Assembly (NCBI GenBank): GCA_003255025.1
Contig: QANY01013656.1
Span: 248,001 to 312,000, forward strand
Source of the DNA: Datisca glomerata
Lineage: Eukaryota > Streptophyta > Magnoliopsida > Cucurbitales > Datiscaceae
Direction of reading: 5' to 3'
DNA length: 64,000 bases
Shown here: one piece after another, positions 47,623-58,605 of the stretch
How the letters are laid out: each line of letters opens with the position of its first letter
How positions within the stretch are numbered: the first letter of the stretch is position 1
The notes under the pieces: generated by a model
What the model was told of the DNA's origin: nothing
Seen by the model: the letters and a program-made list of their open reading frames with translations, nothing else
Databases searched by the model: none
Program-made: the position numbers and the translations under genes

Positions 47623-50299
47623 ATGTTTGAAATTCAGATATTGGTGGTACACGGTGGTGAATGGGAGAGAAATGGTGCTTCATTCATTTTTAATGGTATG
47701 GTAAGCTCACCATTAGACATACCATCAAGCTGTACTTACCAAGAATTATCCAATATCATATAAGATGAATACGTGTTGATCCCACAAAGTACAATATTTC
47801 AATAAAGTTTTTATACAAGATGCATGTGCCCTCCCCACTGCTAAAATTTTATATGATCATCACGTGAGAATTTTCCTTGTCGAGAATAGTTCTGAAACAC
47901 TCCGTACTCCTTTATATATCACTCTCAAACCCAAACCTTAAAAAATTGTTGATAATCTTACATGTCCAAGTCAAATTCAGGTTCATGAAACATCTCCCTC
48001 ACAACAAGATCGTTATGGTCACATTTCATGCTTTGTGGGTGAAATAAGTCGGGTTCTTAAAAAAGCTCCCTCGTAACAAGATCTTGGTCACATTCCATAC
48101 TTTATGGGTGAAACAAGTCAGGTTCGTGAAACAAATCCCTTGGAACAAGATCGTTATGGTTTCATTCCACGTTTTATGGGTGAAACAATGGTTGATAATG
48201 ATGAGAATAATGATATTGACAATTTTCATTTAGAGGAGTATTACTGTGGGATATATGATGATGATGACTATCAACAAGATGCTAATGATGATGAACTTGA
48301 ACATCCTGACAGTGATGGTGGGTTTGATATTGGTGTTGATGTTGATCTTGATTTTGGGCTATATGAAGAAGCCATTCGGGATGATCCCTCTACCTTACCG
48401 GATTTGAATAGAAGACTAGAGGCTAATACATATCCTTCATCAATGCCAGGTAACATTGCATCTTCATCATGACCATCTTATAATGCTATAAGATTATCAC
48501 AACTAGAGGATTACAAGCATGTAAGTGTCTCGGATATGTTAGATTCAAAAGAACTCTACCAAGACAAAAAAAGCTCCAAAAAATTATTGGACTCTTGGCA
48601 ATCCATCAAAACTTTAAGTTTAAAGTCTTTAAATCCATGACGACATTGTTATTGATTTTTTATGCTGAGAAAATATGTTCATGGAGGCCACAAACTATTA
48701 AGGTGAGATTTTTAGAGTACTTTAAAATAAAAAAGTTTATAAATACTCATACATGCTCTTTTGACATCTTACAATACGATCATCGTCAAGCAACAAGCTT
48801 ATTGGTCGGTGCTTTCATAAAGTCAAAATACACTAGTGTTGGATGGATTTATATTCTTAAAGATATCATCGAAGATGTTCGTAAGGAGTATGACATCAAT
48901 ATAAGCTATGACAAAGCTTGGAGGACTAGGTAAGTTGCATTGGCTCTAGCTTGAGGTTCACCTGAAAGTTCATATATAAGCCTCTCATCTTATTGTCACA
49001 TGTTAGAGGTGAAGAATCCAAGTATTGTTACTCATATAGAGACCGATGAACATAACCATTTCAAATACTTCTTCAGGTCGATTGGAGCCTCAATTCATGG
49101 ATTTGTTAATTGTATACGTCCTATAATTGTTGTCGATGGAACGTTATTAAAAGCAAAGTATAGGGGATAATATTTATTGCAACTTTTAAAGATGAGCTTA
49201 ACCAAGTATATCCACTTTCTTTTAGGATTATTGACTCTGCGAAGGACACATCGTGGGAATGATTCTTTAATAAGTTGCACGAGATTATTGGAGACTTGGA
49301 TGACTTGGTATTTGTGTCAGATAAAAATGAAAGTATAGGAAAGGGTATACATACTGTCTTCCCATAATCATTTCATAGAGCATGCATTTACCATATGGAA
49401 ATGAATATAAAATCAATGTTCAAAACTAACAACATCAATCCTTTATTTTTCAAAGCAGTCAATGCCTATCATGTATAAGAATTTAAGGCATATATGGCCA
49501 TCATCAACCAAGTTCATCCATGTATTGGAAACTATATTGAGGCAGCCGAATTTGATAGATGGGCTCGTTCTCATTATGGTGGTAAACGCTATAACATAAT
49601 GACTACCAACATTACCGAATGCATGAATACCATATTGAAGGATGCTAGAGCCCCCCGATAATAAGTTTAATTGAACAACTGTATGATTTGATGCAATAGT
49701 GGTATTATCAATGTCAGATAGCTGTTTGTGAGATGCACAAACAAATGACCAAATGGTGTAAGAAGGAGCTTGAAAAGAATCATGATGTTTCTCATATACT
49801 TTCAGTGCTTGCCTCAGATATTCATGAGTTTTGTGTAAGTATTGGAGATAGAGAGCATGTTGTGAACTTGCATAAAAAAACATGCACTTGTCGTGAATTT
49901 GATCTAGACCAATACCCTTGTGCACATGCGTTAGCTTGTTGTCGACAACGTAACATATATGCTTACAACTTATGCTCGAAGTATTATAAGGCTGAGGGAC
50001 TAGTGGCAGCTTACGCAGAAACAATTCACCCCCTCAGAGATCCTATAGACTGGACTATCAGTGACGAGGTGAGAGAAAGAATTATCATACCTCCTATGAT
50101 GAGGTGGTCTAGTGGGAGGCCCAGGGTAAACAGTATACCTTCTAGACGTGAAGATGTACAACCAAATAAATGTAGTCGATGTGGTTTACGCGGACACAAT
50201 ATACAAACATGCAAACATCTTAATCAAACTGGATACTTTTTATGTCCAACAGATGATCGAAAATTGAATGAATTATGTGAGTCTAATTATGAGACGTAA
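47623..50299 (+). pseudogene. MULE (MuDR-type) transposase, degenerate
   Basis: Begins after an acceptor-like AAACAG at ATG 47623: MFEIQILVVHGGEWERNGAS, then SPLDIPSSCTYQELSNII. An acidic N-terminal region follows (48230-48400). DNA-binding/MuDR block: HQNFKFKVFKSMTTLLLIFY, then HTCSFDILQYDHRQATSLLV and IIEDVRKEYDINISYDKAWR (48600-48930). DDE region: IRPIIVVDGTLLKAKYRG (about 49115-49170) and DDLVFVSDKNESIG (about 49300-49340). SWIM zinc finger CTCREFDLDQYPCAHA (49890-49937). C-terminal zinc knuckle CSRCGLRGHNIQTC (50172-50213). Stops and frameshifts occur in the central third (49140-49735); the last 188 codons (49733-50299) are open. A 72-bp minisatellite lies at 47966-48190. Inactive as it stands. 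Confidence 0.88.
47966..48190 (+). repeat. Three tandem copies of a 72-75 bp unit in the MULE N-terminal region
   Basis: Each unit reads AAGTCAGGTTCGTGAAAC.., ..CAAGATCGTTATGGT.. and ..TTTATGGGTGAAA. The last copy is in frame as SQVRETNPLEQDRYGFIPRF followed by MGET. Confidence 0.85.
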
Positions 50300-50436
50300 T
50301 TAAATTAATTGCTGCTAAATAATTTAGTTACTTGCATTAAATGTTGCGTTTGTCAGACTTTTTTGCCTCATTAAATGAAGGCTCAACCTACTCTAATTTT
50401 GCTTTTGATTTTAGCCTATTAAACGATGCATTTGTC

Positions 50437-50552
50437 AACAAGTTAGGTTGACATAATTGGTTAAGTCCCCACATTCATATCCTAGAGGTCGTGGATTCGA
50501 GTCATATTCTATCATTTCTCTTAGAGATTGTAATGCAACTCTGAGAAAAGAA
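50437..50552 (+). mobile_element. tRNA-derived SINE (116 bp)
   Basis: Flanked by AACGATGCATTTGTC (50422-50436) and AATGATGCATTTGTC (50553-50567), a 15-bp duplication with one change. Inside: an A-box-like TGACATAATTGG (50449-50460) and a B-box-like GGATTCGAGTC (50492-50502), the internal promoter of tRNA-type SINEs. The 3' end is CTGAGAAAAG. Confidence 0.75.
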
Positions 50553-50567
50553 AATGATGCATTTGTC

Positions 50568-51083
50568 CTTTTATAGACTTTTCATCCTCATCACATCATA
50601 GGTACGTTGGGGCATTAATTGCCCACATTATTATGGAATCACTAAACCTCACCAACCAGAATAGATTTTAGCTTCCAAATGGAAACAGAGTCAATAGTTT
50701 TGGCAGCTCAGAACCGCTCTATGTACTGAGCGGCGACATATGTAGATAAGATCCTTTATCTATAATTCATTCAAAATTTCACCATTAGCACCTTCATCAT
50801 GGGAGCTAAAATAAAAGTCTGAATCTTTTAGTTCATTAAAAATTTCAATGGAGATTTTCTTATTTCAACCACTTTTAAGGGAGGTGGATTTGCTTTTTCG
50901 AGCTTGTACTTCTTCTTCTTCAAGGTATGGACACGATTCTTGTACTGGACACCCCTTTCCCAAGGTTTAACACCGTTTCAATGGGCATCGATAGCGCCAG
51001 CGACCTTCTTCCCGTCATTCTGATAGAGTTACCATGGTTAAGATGGAAGCCACTAGTAGTACCGATGCTCCAACAGTATTTAC
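50568..51083. other. Intergenic between SINE and copia B
   Basis: No gene recognised. A short hairpin (CCGCTC .. GAGCGG, about 50713-50733) is present. The right terminus of the MULE was not found here. Confidence 0.4.
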
Positions 51084-51279
51084 TGTTGGATCTTTAATCC
51101 AACATTGAACTTATATATGAATAATTACGCGTTGCAGACTGTCAAATAAGGTTAAACTCAAGTAATAGTGATCGGCTAAAAATTGGATAATTTGAGTTTT
51201 AATGTATATGATAAATTGTGAACCTTTTGATGTGTAGAGACTTAGGATAATTTCTATTTTTATGATGGATTGAAATAGA
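51084..51279 (+). repeat. 5' LTR of copia B, left part
   Basis: First 196 bases of the LTR, ending in AGA (51277-51279), the CACTA target duplication. It matches 63917-64000. Confidence 0.85.
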
Positions 51280-51886
51280 CACTACTATAATTTTGGCCTT
51301 AGATGATGGTAAAAACCCATCATTATAACCCCATAATGACGGCTGACTGCCTGTCATCTATCGGGCTGCCATCTTTACTATTTTTCAACAAAAACCGTCA
51401 TAATAGGGTGTCACGAAAACCAATTAAATGACGGAGAATCTCTATCATCATAGGTGCCGCCAAAAGCTATTAGATGACGAGGAATCCCCGTCATCATAGG
51501 TACCACCAAAAGCATTTAGATGACGGAGAATCCCTGTCATCAAAAGTCGAGCAAAAGTAATTAGATGACGGGGAATCCCCTTCATCTAATGTCCAAATTA
51601 TATTAAAAAAAACTATCATGGAAAGGTAAAAATGCCTTTCCATGACAACTTTTTTTTATTAAATTACCTTCCCATGAAGTTTTTTTTATATACATTAAAT
51701 GAGCTAAAGAGAGCAAGAAAGCAACCAATTTTAAGACAAAGATAGACAAAATTCTAATTTGCACAGTTGAAAACAAGAAGCAAAGTTGAATAAAGGAAAA
51801 CAATTTTTCACAAGTCAGAATCAATAACGGCCAGAAACAATTCAAATCACATTAAAAAGTTATTTTGTATAGGGTTTGTCATGTAC

Positions 51887-52368
51887 CTGTATGGGGTATC
51901 CCCACCGAATTTCTTCTGATCAACTTCACCACTGAGAAACTTCATGTAGCCACCACCACAGTCAAGCTTATGTTCATGCTTAACAGAAAATTGGAAGACA
52001 AGTGTATTATCTTTGTTATTGAATTCAGGGAACTTAGCCGAAATAACATAGAACCTGTAATCTTCACTTGTTTGGATACCTATAACAGATAATATATGAC
52101 AGGGATACTTAGCCTTAAGCCAATAACTTCAAGTAGTTAATTCTTCATATTATATCATAAAGCATTCGCCCAATCAATACCCTTAACAAGTAAAATTGAT
52201 AAAATATAACATTGTATTAACATAAATCGACACAAGGTTTAGAAAACACACATTTGTCATTAGGGTCACCGTGCCATTTGCCAGAGGTGTTGTTCCACTC
52301 CCAAGCCATGTTCTCATCTTTCTTCCAGTCAGGTTTAACCCACCGACTTTCCCATCCATCTTGATTAA
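51887..52368 (-). pseudogene. Captured calreticulin fragment, two exons
   Basis: Calreticulin is the ER lectin chaperone that binds calcium. On the minus strand, exon A (52368-52252) reads [20 protein letters not shown] then [16 protein letters not shown]. After an intron of 172 bases, exon B (52079-51887) reads [40 protein letters not shown], then [20 protein letters not shown]. These are the consecutive second and third exons of a plant calreticulin gene (the N-domain). The splice sites are kept, with exon B's donor at 51886 followed by native-looking intron. Both exons are open. One base next to the exon A donor has changed (expected Gly is Cys). No start, P-domain or ER-retention end is present, so this is a gene fragment moved inside the transposon. 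Confidence 0.88.
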
Positions 52369-52663
52369 CTATCATATAATGCATAATAAAGTAGAGAAGA
52401 ATTAGAAAGTGGAATAAAAATTGAACTTCATAATTAGATTGGCATAAAATAGCTACAATAAAACAACATTCTAAATGTGATTATGTCACTCTTGACACAC
52501 ATGGAAGTTAGAGAATAAATTATGCATCTAGGATATGAAAACAATATATTTACTTAACCACACTAGACATGTAGATTACATCTGCTTACAGGAGTTTCAA
52601 CATACACAACCAACAAAATATCTAAGATTTTAGAGTGTTCTACTCATATAATAGATTTTACCC

Positions 52664-55600
52664 CTAGTTAGTTAATATGCGTATTTTTGGCGTTTTCCAT
52701 TTTTTTGGATGTTTTCATTTTTTACTGAAAGATACGGAATAATACGCATTTTTTTGGGATCAACTGTATAATACGCATTTAATACATATCCCGTATTAAA
52801 CGCAACGACTAAAATGGGCAAAATCCCCATTCTTCGTATTTTTTAGGAGTCCTGCTTCTTGCTTCCATTCCAACGATTTCCATCCTCTCTCGGTTTCTCT
52901 CTTCTCCATTTTTGAAGCCTCTCTCTTCTGTTCTTCATGATTTTTATCCTCTCTTTGATCTGGTAAGTTCCTCGCGATCTCTGGTCTCTTCAGAATTTAG
53001 ATTCAGAAAACCCTAATCCCTAAATTGCTTCATCTCTGATCTCTAGTCTGTTCTCTTCTTTAGTTTTAAGCTCTAATTATTCACGAATCGTGATTCTCCA
53101 TTTTTGAAGCATCGCTCTTTGGTCTGGTAATTTCTTCTGTTCTTCGTGATTCTCCATTGTTGAAGCCTCACTCTCTGATCTCTGGTCTGTTCTGTTTATA
53201 GGTAATTTATTCCTTCTGCTCCTTTATATGTAATTATCTATGTCTAATTCTGCTGGAGGATTACAAATATAGTCTGGAGGATTACAAATATAGTCTTTGA
53301 GTTCCACCGTAAACTTAATTAAGCGCACACTTTTTTTTCCATTGTTTGGATTGTAGAAATTATAATTCAGTCTCTGATGTATAATATCTTATAGTCTTGG
53401 TCTTGGATAGAATTAGTCATAGTAATTTCTTCTTGCAAGTAATATTGTTAGTTTGATTGAGGCTGAAAACTTAATGGTCTGAGGCAGAGTTATACCTCCC
53501 TAACCGATTCTGTTTTTTCACGAAGGTTTTAAGATGATAGGTAAATTCTGTTCTAGTTGGACTTATTTGGATTGAATTTGATTGTAGAAAATTAAACTGA
53601 ATTGGACTTGTGCTGTTAATTCAAAACTTCTCTAAACTGAATTGGACTTGTGCTGTTAATTCATATTTTCTGAATTTAGTTTCTACTAATTCAAATCATG
53701 TCCTGTTTATAGGTTTTATTGATTCTATTTCATATTTTCTGAATTTTGATTATCATGGTGAGGAAAAAAGATAAGTTTTGGGATTACGCTGAACAGTCAA
53801 ATAATCTTTCAAGTGTAAATTTTGTGAGAGAGATTTTACTGGAGGGATTTCTGGAGTAAAGTCTCATTTATCTGGAATTAGTGGTCGTGATATTGATATA
53901 TGTAGTAAAGTACCGGAGGAGGTTCAAGCTGAAGTGTATTTTTTAATTAGAGATTCAAATTCTAGTTCTAGTCAGAAAAGAAAAAATGATTCGATTAATT
54001 AAAGTAATGAAGGATCGAACGTTTGCTCTTTGAGTTTATCTAATCAGACTCAAACCACAACCTGAGAATTCTCTGCTAAGTAAGAGAAGAGCAATGTTGA
54101 CAAAAAAATTGCTCAGTTTTTCATCATGAACAACATAACATTTAATATTATTCAGTCCAAGTCATTTCTTGACATGAGTAAAGCTTTAGGTGATTTTGGT
54201 TATGGTTATACCGTACCTAGTTATTCAACGCTTTGTACTAAGTTAGTACCTGAGGCAAGAACAGATGTTGAGACTTATGTTGCATGTGTAAAACAATCAT
54301 GGACTAATACAGGTTGTACTATTATGTCAGATTCTTGGACAGACAGAAGAAGGCGGTCATGGGTTAATTTTATCGCTAGCTCACCGTTAGGTGCTATTTT
54401 TTGAAATCGTTTGAATGCTCACAGGAGAGATTGACTGGTGAGTATCTTTATAACATTCTTTCTTCCGTCATTGATGAAATTGGCCCTGAACATGTTGTGC
54501 AAATAGTTGCTGATAATGCCTTAAATTATGAGTCTGCTAGTTGCATGCTGATGGGAAAATATCCTCGATTATACATGACTAAATGTGCAGCTTATGGTAT
54601 TAATTTGTTATTGAAAGATCATTATAATCAAATTGAATGGGTGAAAAGTGTGATTGATAATGCGAAAAAATAGTAGATTACATGTATAAGCATCATATGG
54701 TATTGCAATTGATGAGGAAATATACAGATGACAGGGAGTTAAAATTTCCGTGTAAGACTAGATTTGCTTTGAACTTTTTGATGCTTCAATCGATAATTGA
54801 TCGTGAAAACAATTTGAGAATTTTGGTTGCTTCTTCTGAATGGAGGGGTTTGAATTTTACTAAGGTTGCACATGCTAAGTTAGTGACTTCAATAATTCAG
54901 AATGAATCTTTCTTGTAGATGCGAAAGATTATGTGAATGTTGTTGAGCCTCTGATGAGAGTTCTTCGATTAGTAGATGGTGAGGGATTTACAGTGGGATA
55001 TTTATATGATGCTATGGAGAGGGAACGAGAATCGCTTGATCAATATTGTGTAAAAGATCCATCTCGTTATTCTCTTATGATGAAAATATTTGAGCAGAGA
55101 ATAGAGAAGAACATTCTCCATAAGGTACATGCTACTGCTTTACTTCTTAATCCAACGTATATGGTTAGTGAGAAGTACAAAGAAGACAACATTGATATTA
55201 GAGAAGGGGTCGAATATCTTATTCAACAGTTGAGTTCTTTATATGAAAGAGATCAGCTGGTAACTGAACTAATTAAATATCGTTTAAAGTTTCCGCCCTT
55301 GTTCAATTGTATAGCCACTGCTATGATAAACACTAGTCATCCTCGTAAGTGTTTCTTCATTTTGAATTAGATTTTCATATGTTTTATGTTGATTTCATTC
55401 CTAATGTAAATAGTTGTATTTATAGGTATTTGGTGGCAACTTAATGGTTCAATATTCCCTGTATTGCAAAAGATTACAATTAGAATTTTGAATCAACCGT
55501 GTAGCTCGTTAGCTTGTGAAAGAAATTGGAGTGCATGGGAAGCAGCCCAAATGAAAAAGAGAAATAGATTGGCACCGACAATGTTGGATGATTTGGTGTA

Positions 55601-56226
55601 CGTGAGAATGAACTCTTTAATGATGACAATATATAAGGATCGTGATGTGCTGGATATGACGCCTATTAATCTTTCTAAGATCAATCCATTTGCTGAAGAA
55701 GGATTTGAAGAAGAACTAGAATGTTTTTTTAAAGAAGAATCATTTGCTTTAGATGACATGAGTTTGTGCAACTGGTCTAAGCTACTTCGTACTTAAACAA
55801 ATCTTGTTTTGATAAAACTTTACCACCCGACGATCCCATTATTTGATAATTTTTATTAATTCAATTAGTTTTTATGGATTGAATAGTTTGGATTAATGAC
55901 TATATTTTGGTTGAATAAAATACTATTAATTGATCAATATATTTTGGTTTATGAAAATGTTTAAGAAATTTGTAGAATGATATTTTTTTGTCATATTCAT
56001 GATATATTGTTATATTAATATTTATTTATAAATTTTAAAGCTGTATTTTTAGTACCGAATTTTTGAAAAGAAAATGTATAATACTCGTTTAAAATCTGTT
56101 TCTAAATTTTTACGTATCACATATTATTGACCGAATTTTAGCTGAATGTTTGACCTTTAAATTTCCGAATTATACATGCTGAATAATACTCCGTATTTTT
56201 ACCGTCCCCGAATTAACTAACTATTG
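52664..56226 (+). mobile_element. hAT transposon, full-length but degenerate, nested in the CACTA element
   Basis: Ends CTAGTTAGTTAAT and, reversed from the right, CAATAGTTAGTTAAT; flanks TTTTACCC (52656-52663) and TTTTACCT (56227-56234) form an 8-bp duplication with one change. It carries a transposase relic at 53755-55796. ATACG/CGTAT-type motifs (AATACGCATT, TCCGTATTTTT) recur near both ends, consistent with subterminal binding sites. Confidence 0.75.
53755..55796 (+). pseudogene. hAT transposase (BED finger, DUF659, hATC), disrupted
   Basis: Starts MVRKKDKFWDYAEQ at 53755. The BED zinc finger follows one frame over: CKFCERDFTGGISGVKSHLS. DUF659: GYTVPSYSTLCTKLVPEART, then NTGCTIMSDSWTDRRRRSWV (54126-54400). 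Next come EIGPEHVVQIVADNALNYES (one base out of frame with the preceding block) and KYPRLYMTKCAAYGINLLLK (54401-54673). Middle part 54682-55344. A probable 81-base intron lies at 55345-55425 (GT-AG). The hATC dimerisation block IWWQLNGSIFPVLQKITIRI then SSLACERNWSAWEAAQMKKR ends at a stop, 55796. Only about five or six stops or frameshifts over 2 kb, so decay is recent compared with the other elements here. Confidence 0.85.
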
Positions 56227-57451
56227 TTTTACCTGATGAACTATAATTTAATTTTAGAGATCACACAATTGAGAAAACAAATTTCAAGACATTTCTTCCA
56301 GGAGAAAGAAGCTTTTAGTTTTTAATTTCAAGAGTCAAATCCAAGAGACAATTCATATACTAGGTATGGATCATTCCATAGCAAATTTACGGAGCAGAAC
56401 ACCTTAAAAACACAATTGAACCTTTATATAGTTAGTACAACAATTTTAATTGGCAGATTTTTTGTACATGAACAAAACGACTTATTGCAGGGACTAATAA
56501 ACTAATAAAATTAAAGGCTCTATTAGAGTCTTCAATGCCTTACAACACCGACAACTTGAATGGCACCAAGTGCAGTTGAATGGGAGGGTCCTTTCTTGTC
56601 ATATTGGAAATCAACTTCAGTTACATGTATCAATTAAAACATGAAGCTTTGCATAAGCTGATCTGGAATAATTTACTAAAAAATAACACTTTGGGACTTA
56701 AAGCATCAAAGTAAACTTCGATGCTTGAACCAAAAACTAGCAGTTTAAAGGCTGTCCTATGACACATTATTACATAAAAGAATTTAGATTCAACTAGCAA
56801 AGTTTAAAGCCATGTAAAAAACTAGCAGTTCAAATGTTGTCCTATGACACATTATTATGCATACATATTCTATATGAATTTAAAATAAACGTAAAATCTA
56901 CAATTCAGTCCTAACAATATGAATTTCTAAAGACACTCAATTAAAAAAATGAAACAGTGAGTGAAGTAAGAGCAGAAGACAACTGATAACAGAGAGGAAA
57001 TAAGAACACTACCACTAAAGAGCGAACAAAGCATCAAATTCTAGGGTTTTGAGCAACGATCAAGAGAGGCAGGATAGAGGATAGGCTCAAGACCCCAAAG
57101 ATAGTGAAAAAACAAAGGGAAGAAAACCCATCGTGGAATCAGATAATGCAAGAGATTATCTTTCAACGGCTATGACTAAGCTAAAATTAAAACAAAAAAG
57201 AAAAATTAAAAAAAACTTCAACACCTCACAACCACTAACTATCGTTGACCCATGAATCAATTTTGATGGACACCCTATCCTCAATCGCGTGAAGACAACG
57301 CCTTAGAGCTTACCTTAACCACTAACATCTCATATCTGACATCTTCTAGTTTGAACTAGAAGAGCTCTAATCACTGTCGCGGTTATGGGCTCTTCGTCTG
57401 GCTTGAAGACAATGACCTTCTTCCTCATCGCACGACTAGGGCTTCTCAGTC

Positions 57452-57489
<38 letters not shown>

Positions 57490-57916
57490 ATCTTCCAGAT
57501 TTGAAAACGTGAAAGAAAAAGGTTGAGAGAAATCCTAATTTCTAAGGAGGCGCTGTCATCTTCGTCAAATCTAAAATGAAGGAAATGATTTTAAAATTAG
57601 GAGTTACGGGTAAAAGGCATGGCATTTTTGTAAATAAAGAAAATTTATAGAGATATATCAATAAAGTCATTATTATGTTACAAAACTATGACAATTATTT
57701 TTCCCTGTCATCTAAAAAACGTGAGAGCTTTCTATGACAGACCGAAAAATAGCTGTCATAATAAGTAATATATTGATGACAGTGCATTTGAAAACTATCA
57801 CATTACCTCAAAAGTAAAAATTTCTCCACCAACGCCTCTTTTCCTTTGACAGATTTTATATAGCTGTCATTATAGTATCTATGTGGCTGTCATTGTAGGC
57901 CAAAATTGTAGTAGTG
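56227..57916. other. Right part of the CACTA element, non-coding
   Basis: A 45-bp direct repeat (AAACTAGCAGTT.AAA followed by GTCCTATGACACATTATTA) lies at about 56736 and 56819. An (AC)14 run is at 57455-57482. TGACAG/CTGTCA motifs cluster at 57690-57895. No coding. Confidence 0.6.
57455..57482. repeat. (AC)n microsatellite
   Basis: About 14 uninterrupted AC units. Confidence 0.95.
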
Positions 57917-57919
57917 AGA

Positions 57920-58208
57920 AATACTAAAAGATAATAGATATGTTATCTATAAGTGGTTATGGTCCCCAGGTCACACGATTAAAGGTAATCATTCTATTCT
58001 CCATAATATCCCATCGTTAGAGAGAAAACAGATAGGTTCAATTAAAAGGGACTCTCTGATAGAGAATTGTGTACATCTGGAAAGCCAACCACTCGGCTCT
58101 GAATATAGGTACACTTCTGCCTTTACAGTTATTTGATTATTGATGTGTTCAACATGAGTTTTTGAGGTTTTAAGATATGGTTTATACCGATAATGATTTT
58201 ATCTAACA
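57920..58208 (+). repeat. 5' LTR of copia B, right part
   Basis: Resumes after the second AGA and ends near ATCTAACA, two bases before the primer-binding site. Confidence 0.75.
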
Positions 58209-58210
58209 AA

Positions 58211-58223
58211 TGGTATCAGAGTT
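58211..58223 (+). other. Primer-binding site of copia B
   Basis: TGGTATCAGAGTT matches the tRNA-iMet-complementary site used by most plant copia elements, except at its last base. Confidence 0.85.
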
Positions 58224-58429
58224 ATTCATGTTGAATAATTGAGAATCATTTTTTTAAGTTCAGATCCATGATTATACATATTTGTATATTTATATTTTGG
58301 AGTTCTTGAATTTGATAATTGTTTGATAAATGATTAGATTTGAGAAAGATATTTTTCTGATGTATTTTTTAATTAAATCGGACCGCTGTCGGTCATTGTT
58401 GACGGCTGATGAGGGAAGGGGATTGGCGC

Positions 58430-58605
58430 GACAACCATAAAGGTTCGCCCACAGCCAAATTTTAGACGGTTTGGGGTTCCCCAACCCTCATTTTTTTAAG
58501 CCCACAGCTAAATTTCAAAGGGTTGGGGTTTCCCAGCCCTCATTTGTTTAAGCTTACAATTAAATTTTAGAAGGCCTCGGAACCCAGCTCTCATTTTTAA
58601 AATTT
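58430..58605. repeat. Three tandem copies of a 55-58 bp unit
   Basis: The unit starts GCCCACAGC.AAATTT, then GGTTTGGGGTT.CCCA, then CCCTCATTT.TTTAAG. The third copy is more diverged. It lies where the copia leader and gag should begin. Confidence 0.85.

Larger units (their letters stand above)
51280..57916. mobile_element. Non-autonomous CACTA element carrying calreticulin exons
   Basis: Termini CACTACTATAATTTTGGCC (51280) and, in reverse complement at the right end, CACTACTACAATTTTGGCC (57916), flanked by the 3-bp duplication AGA (51277-51279 and 57917-57919). Subterminal repeats: four copies of ATGACGG.GAATCCC.GTCATC about 46 bases apart (51428-51591), and TGTCAT/ATGACA motifs near the right end (57690-57895). 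No CACTA transposase was found. It holds calreticulin exons (51887-52368) and is interrupted by the hAT element 52664-56226; without that it is about 3.1 kb. Confidence 0.9.

Noticed and set aside
50441..50520. Possible tRNA gene
   Set aside because: A- and B-box motifs are present but no cloverleaf stems could be formed; the flanking duplication marks it as a SINE.
51865..52092. Plus-strand frame of 75 codons
   Set aside because: It is the antisense of the captured calreticulin exon B, which explains its openness.
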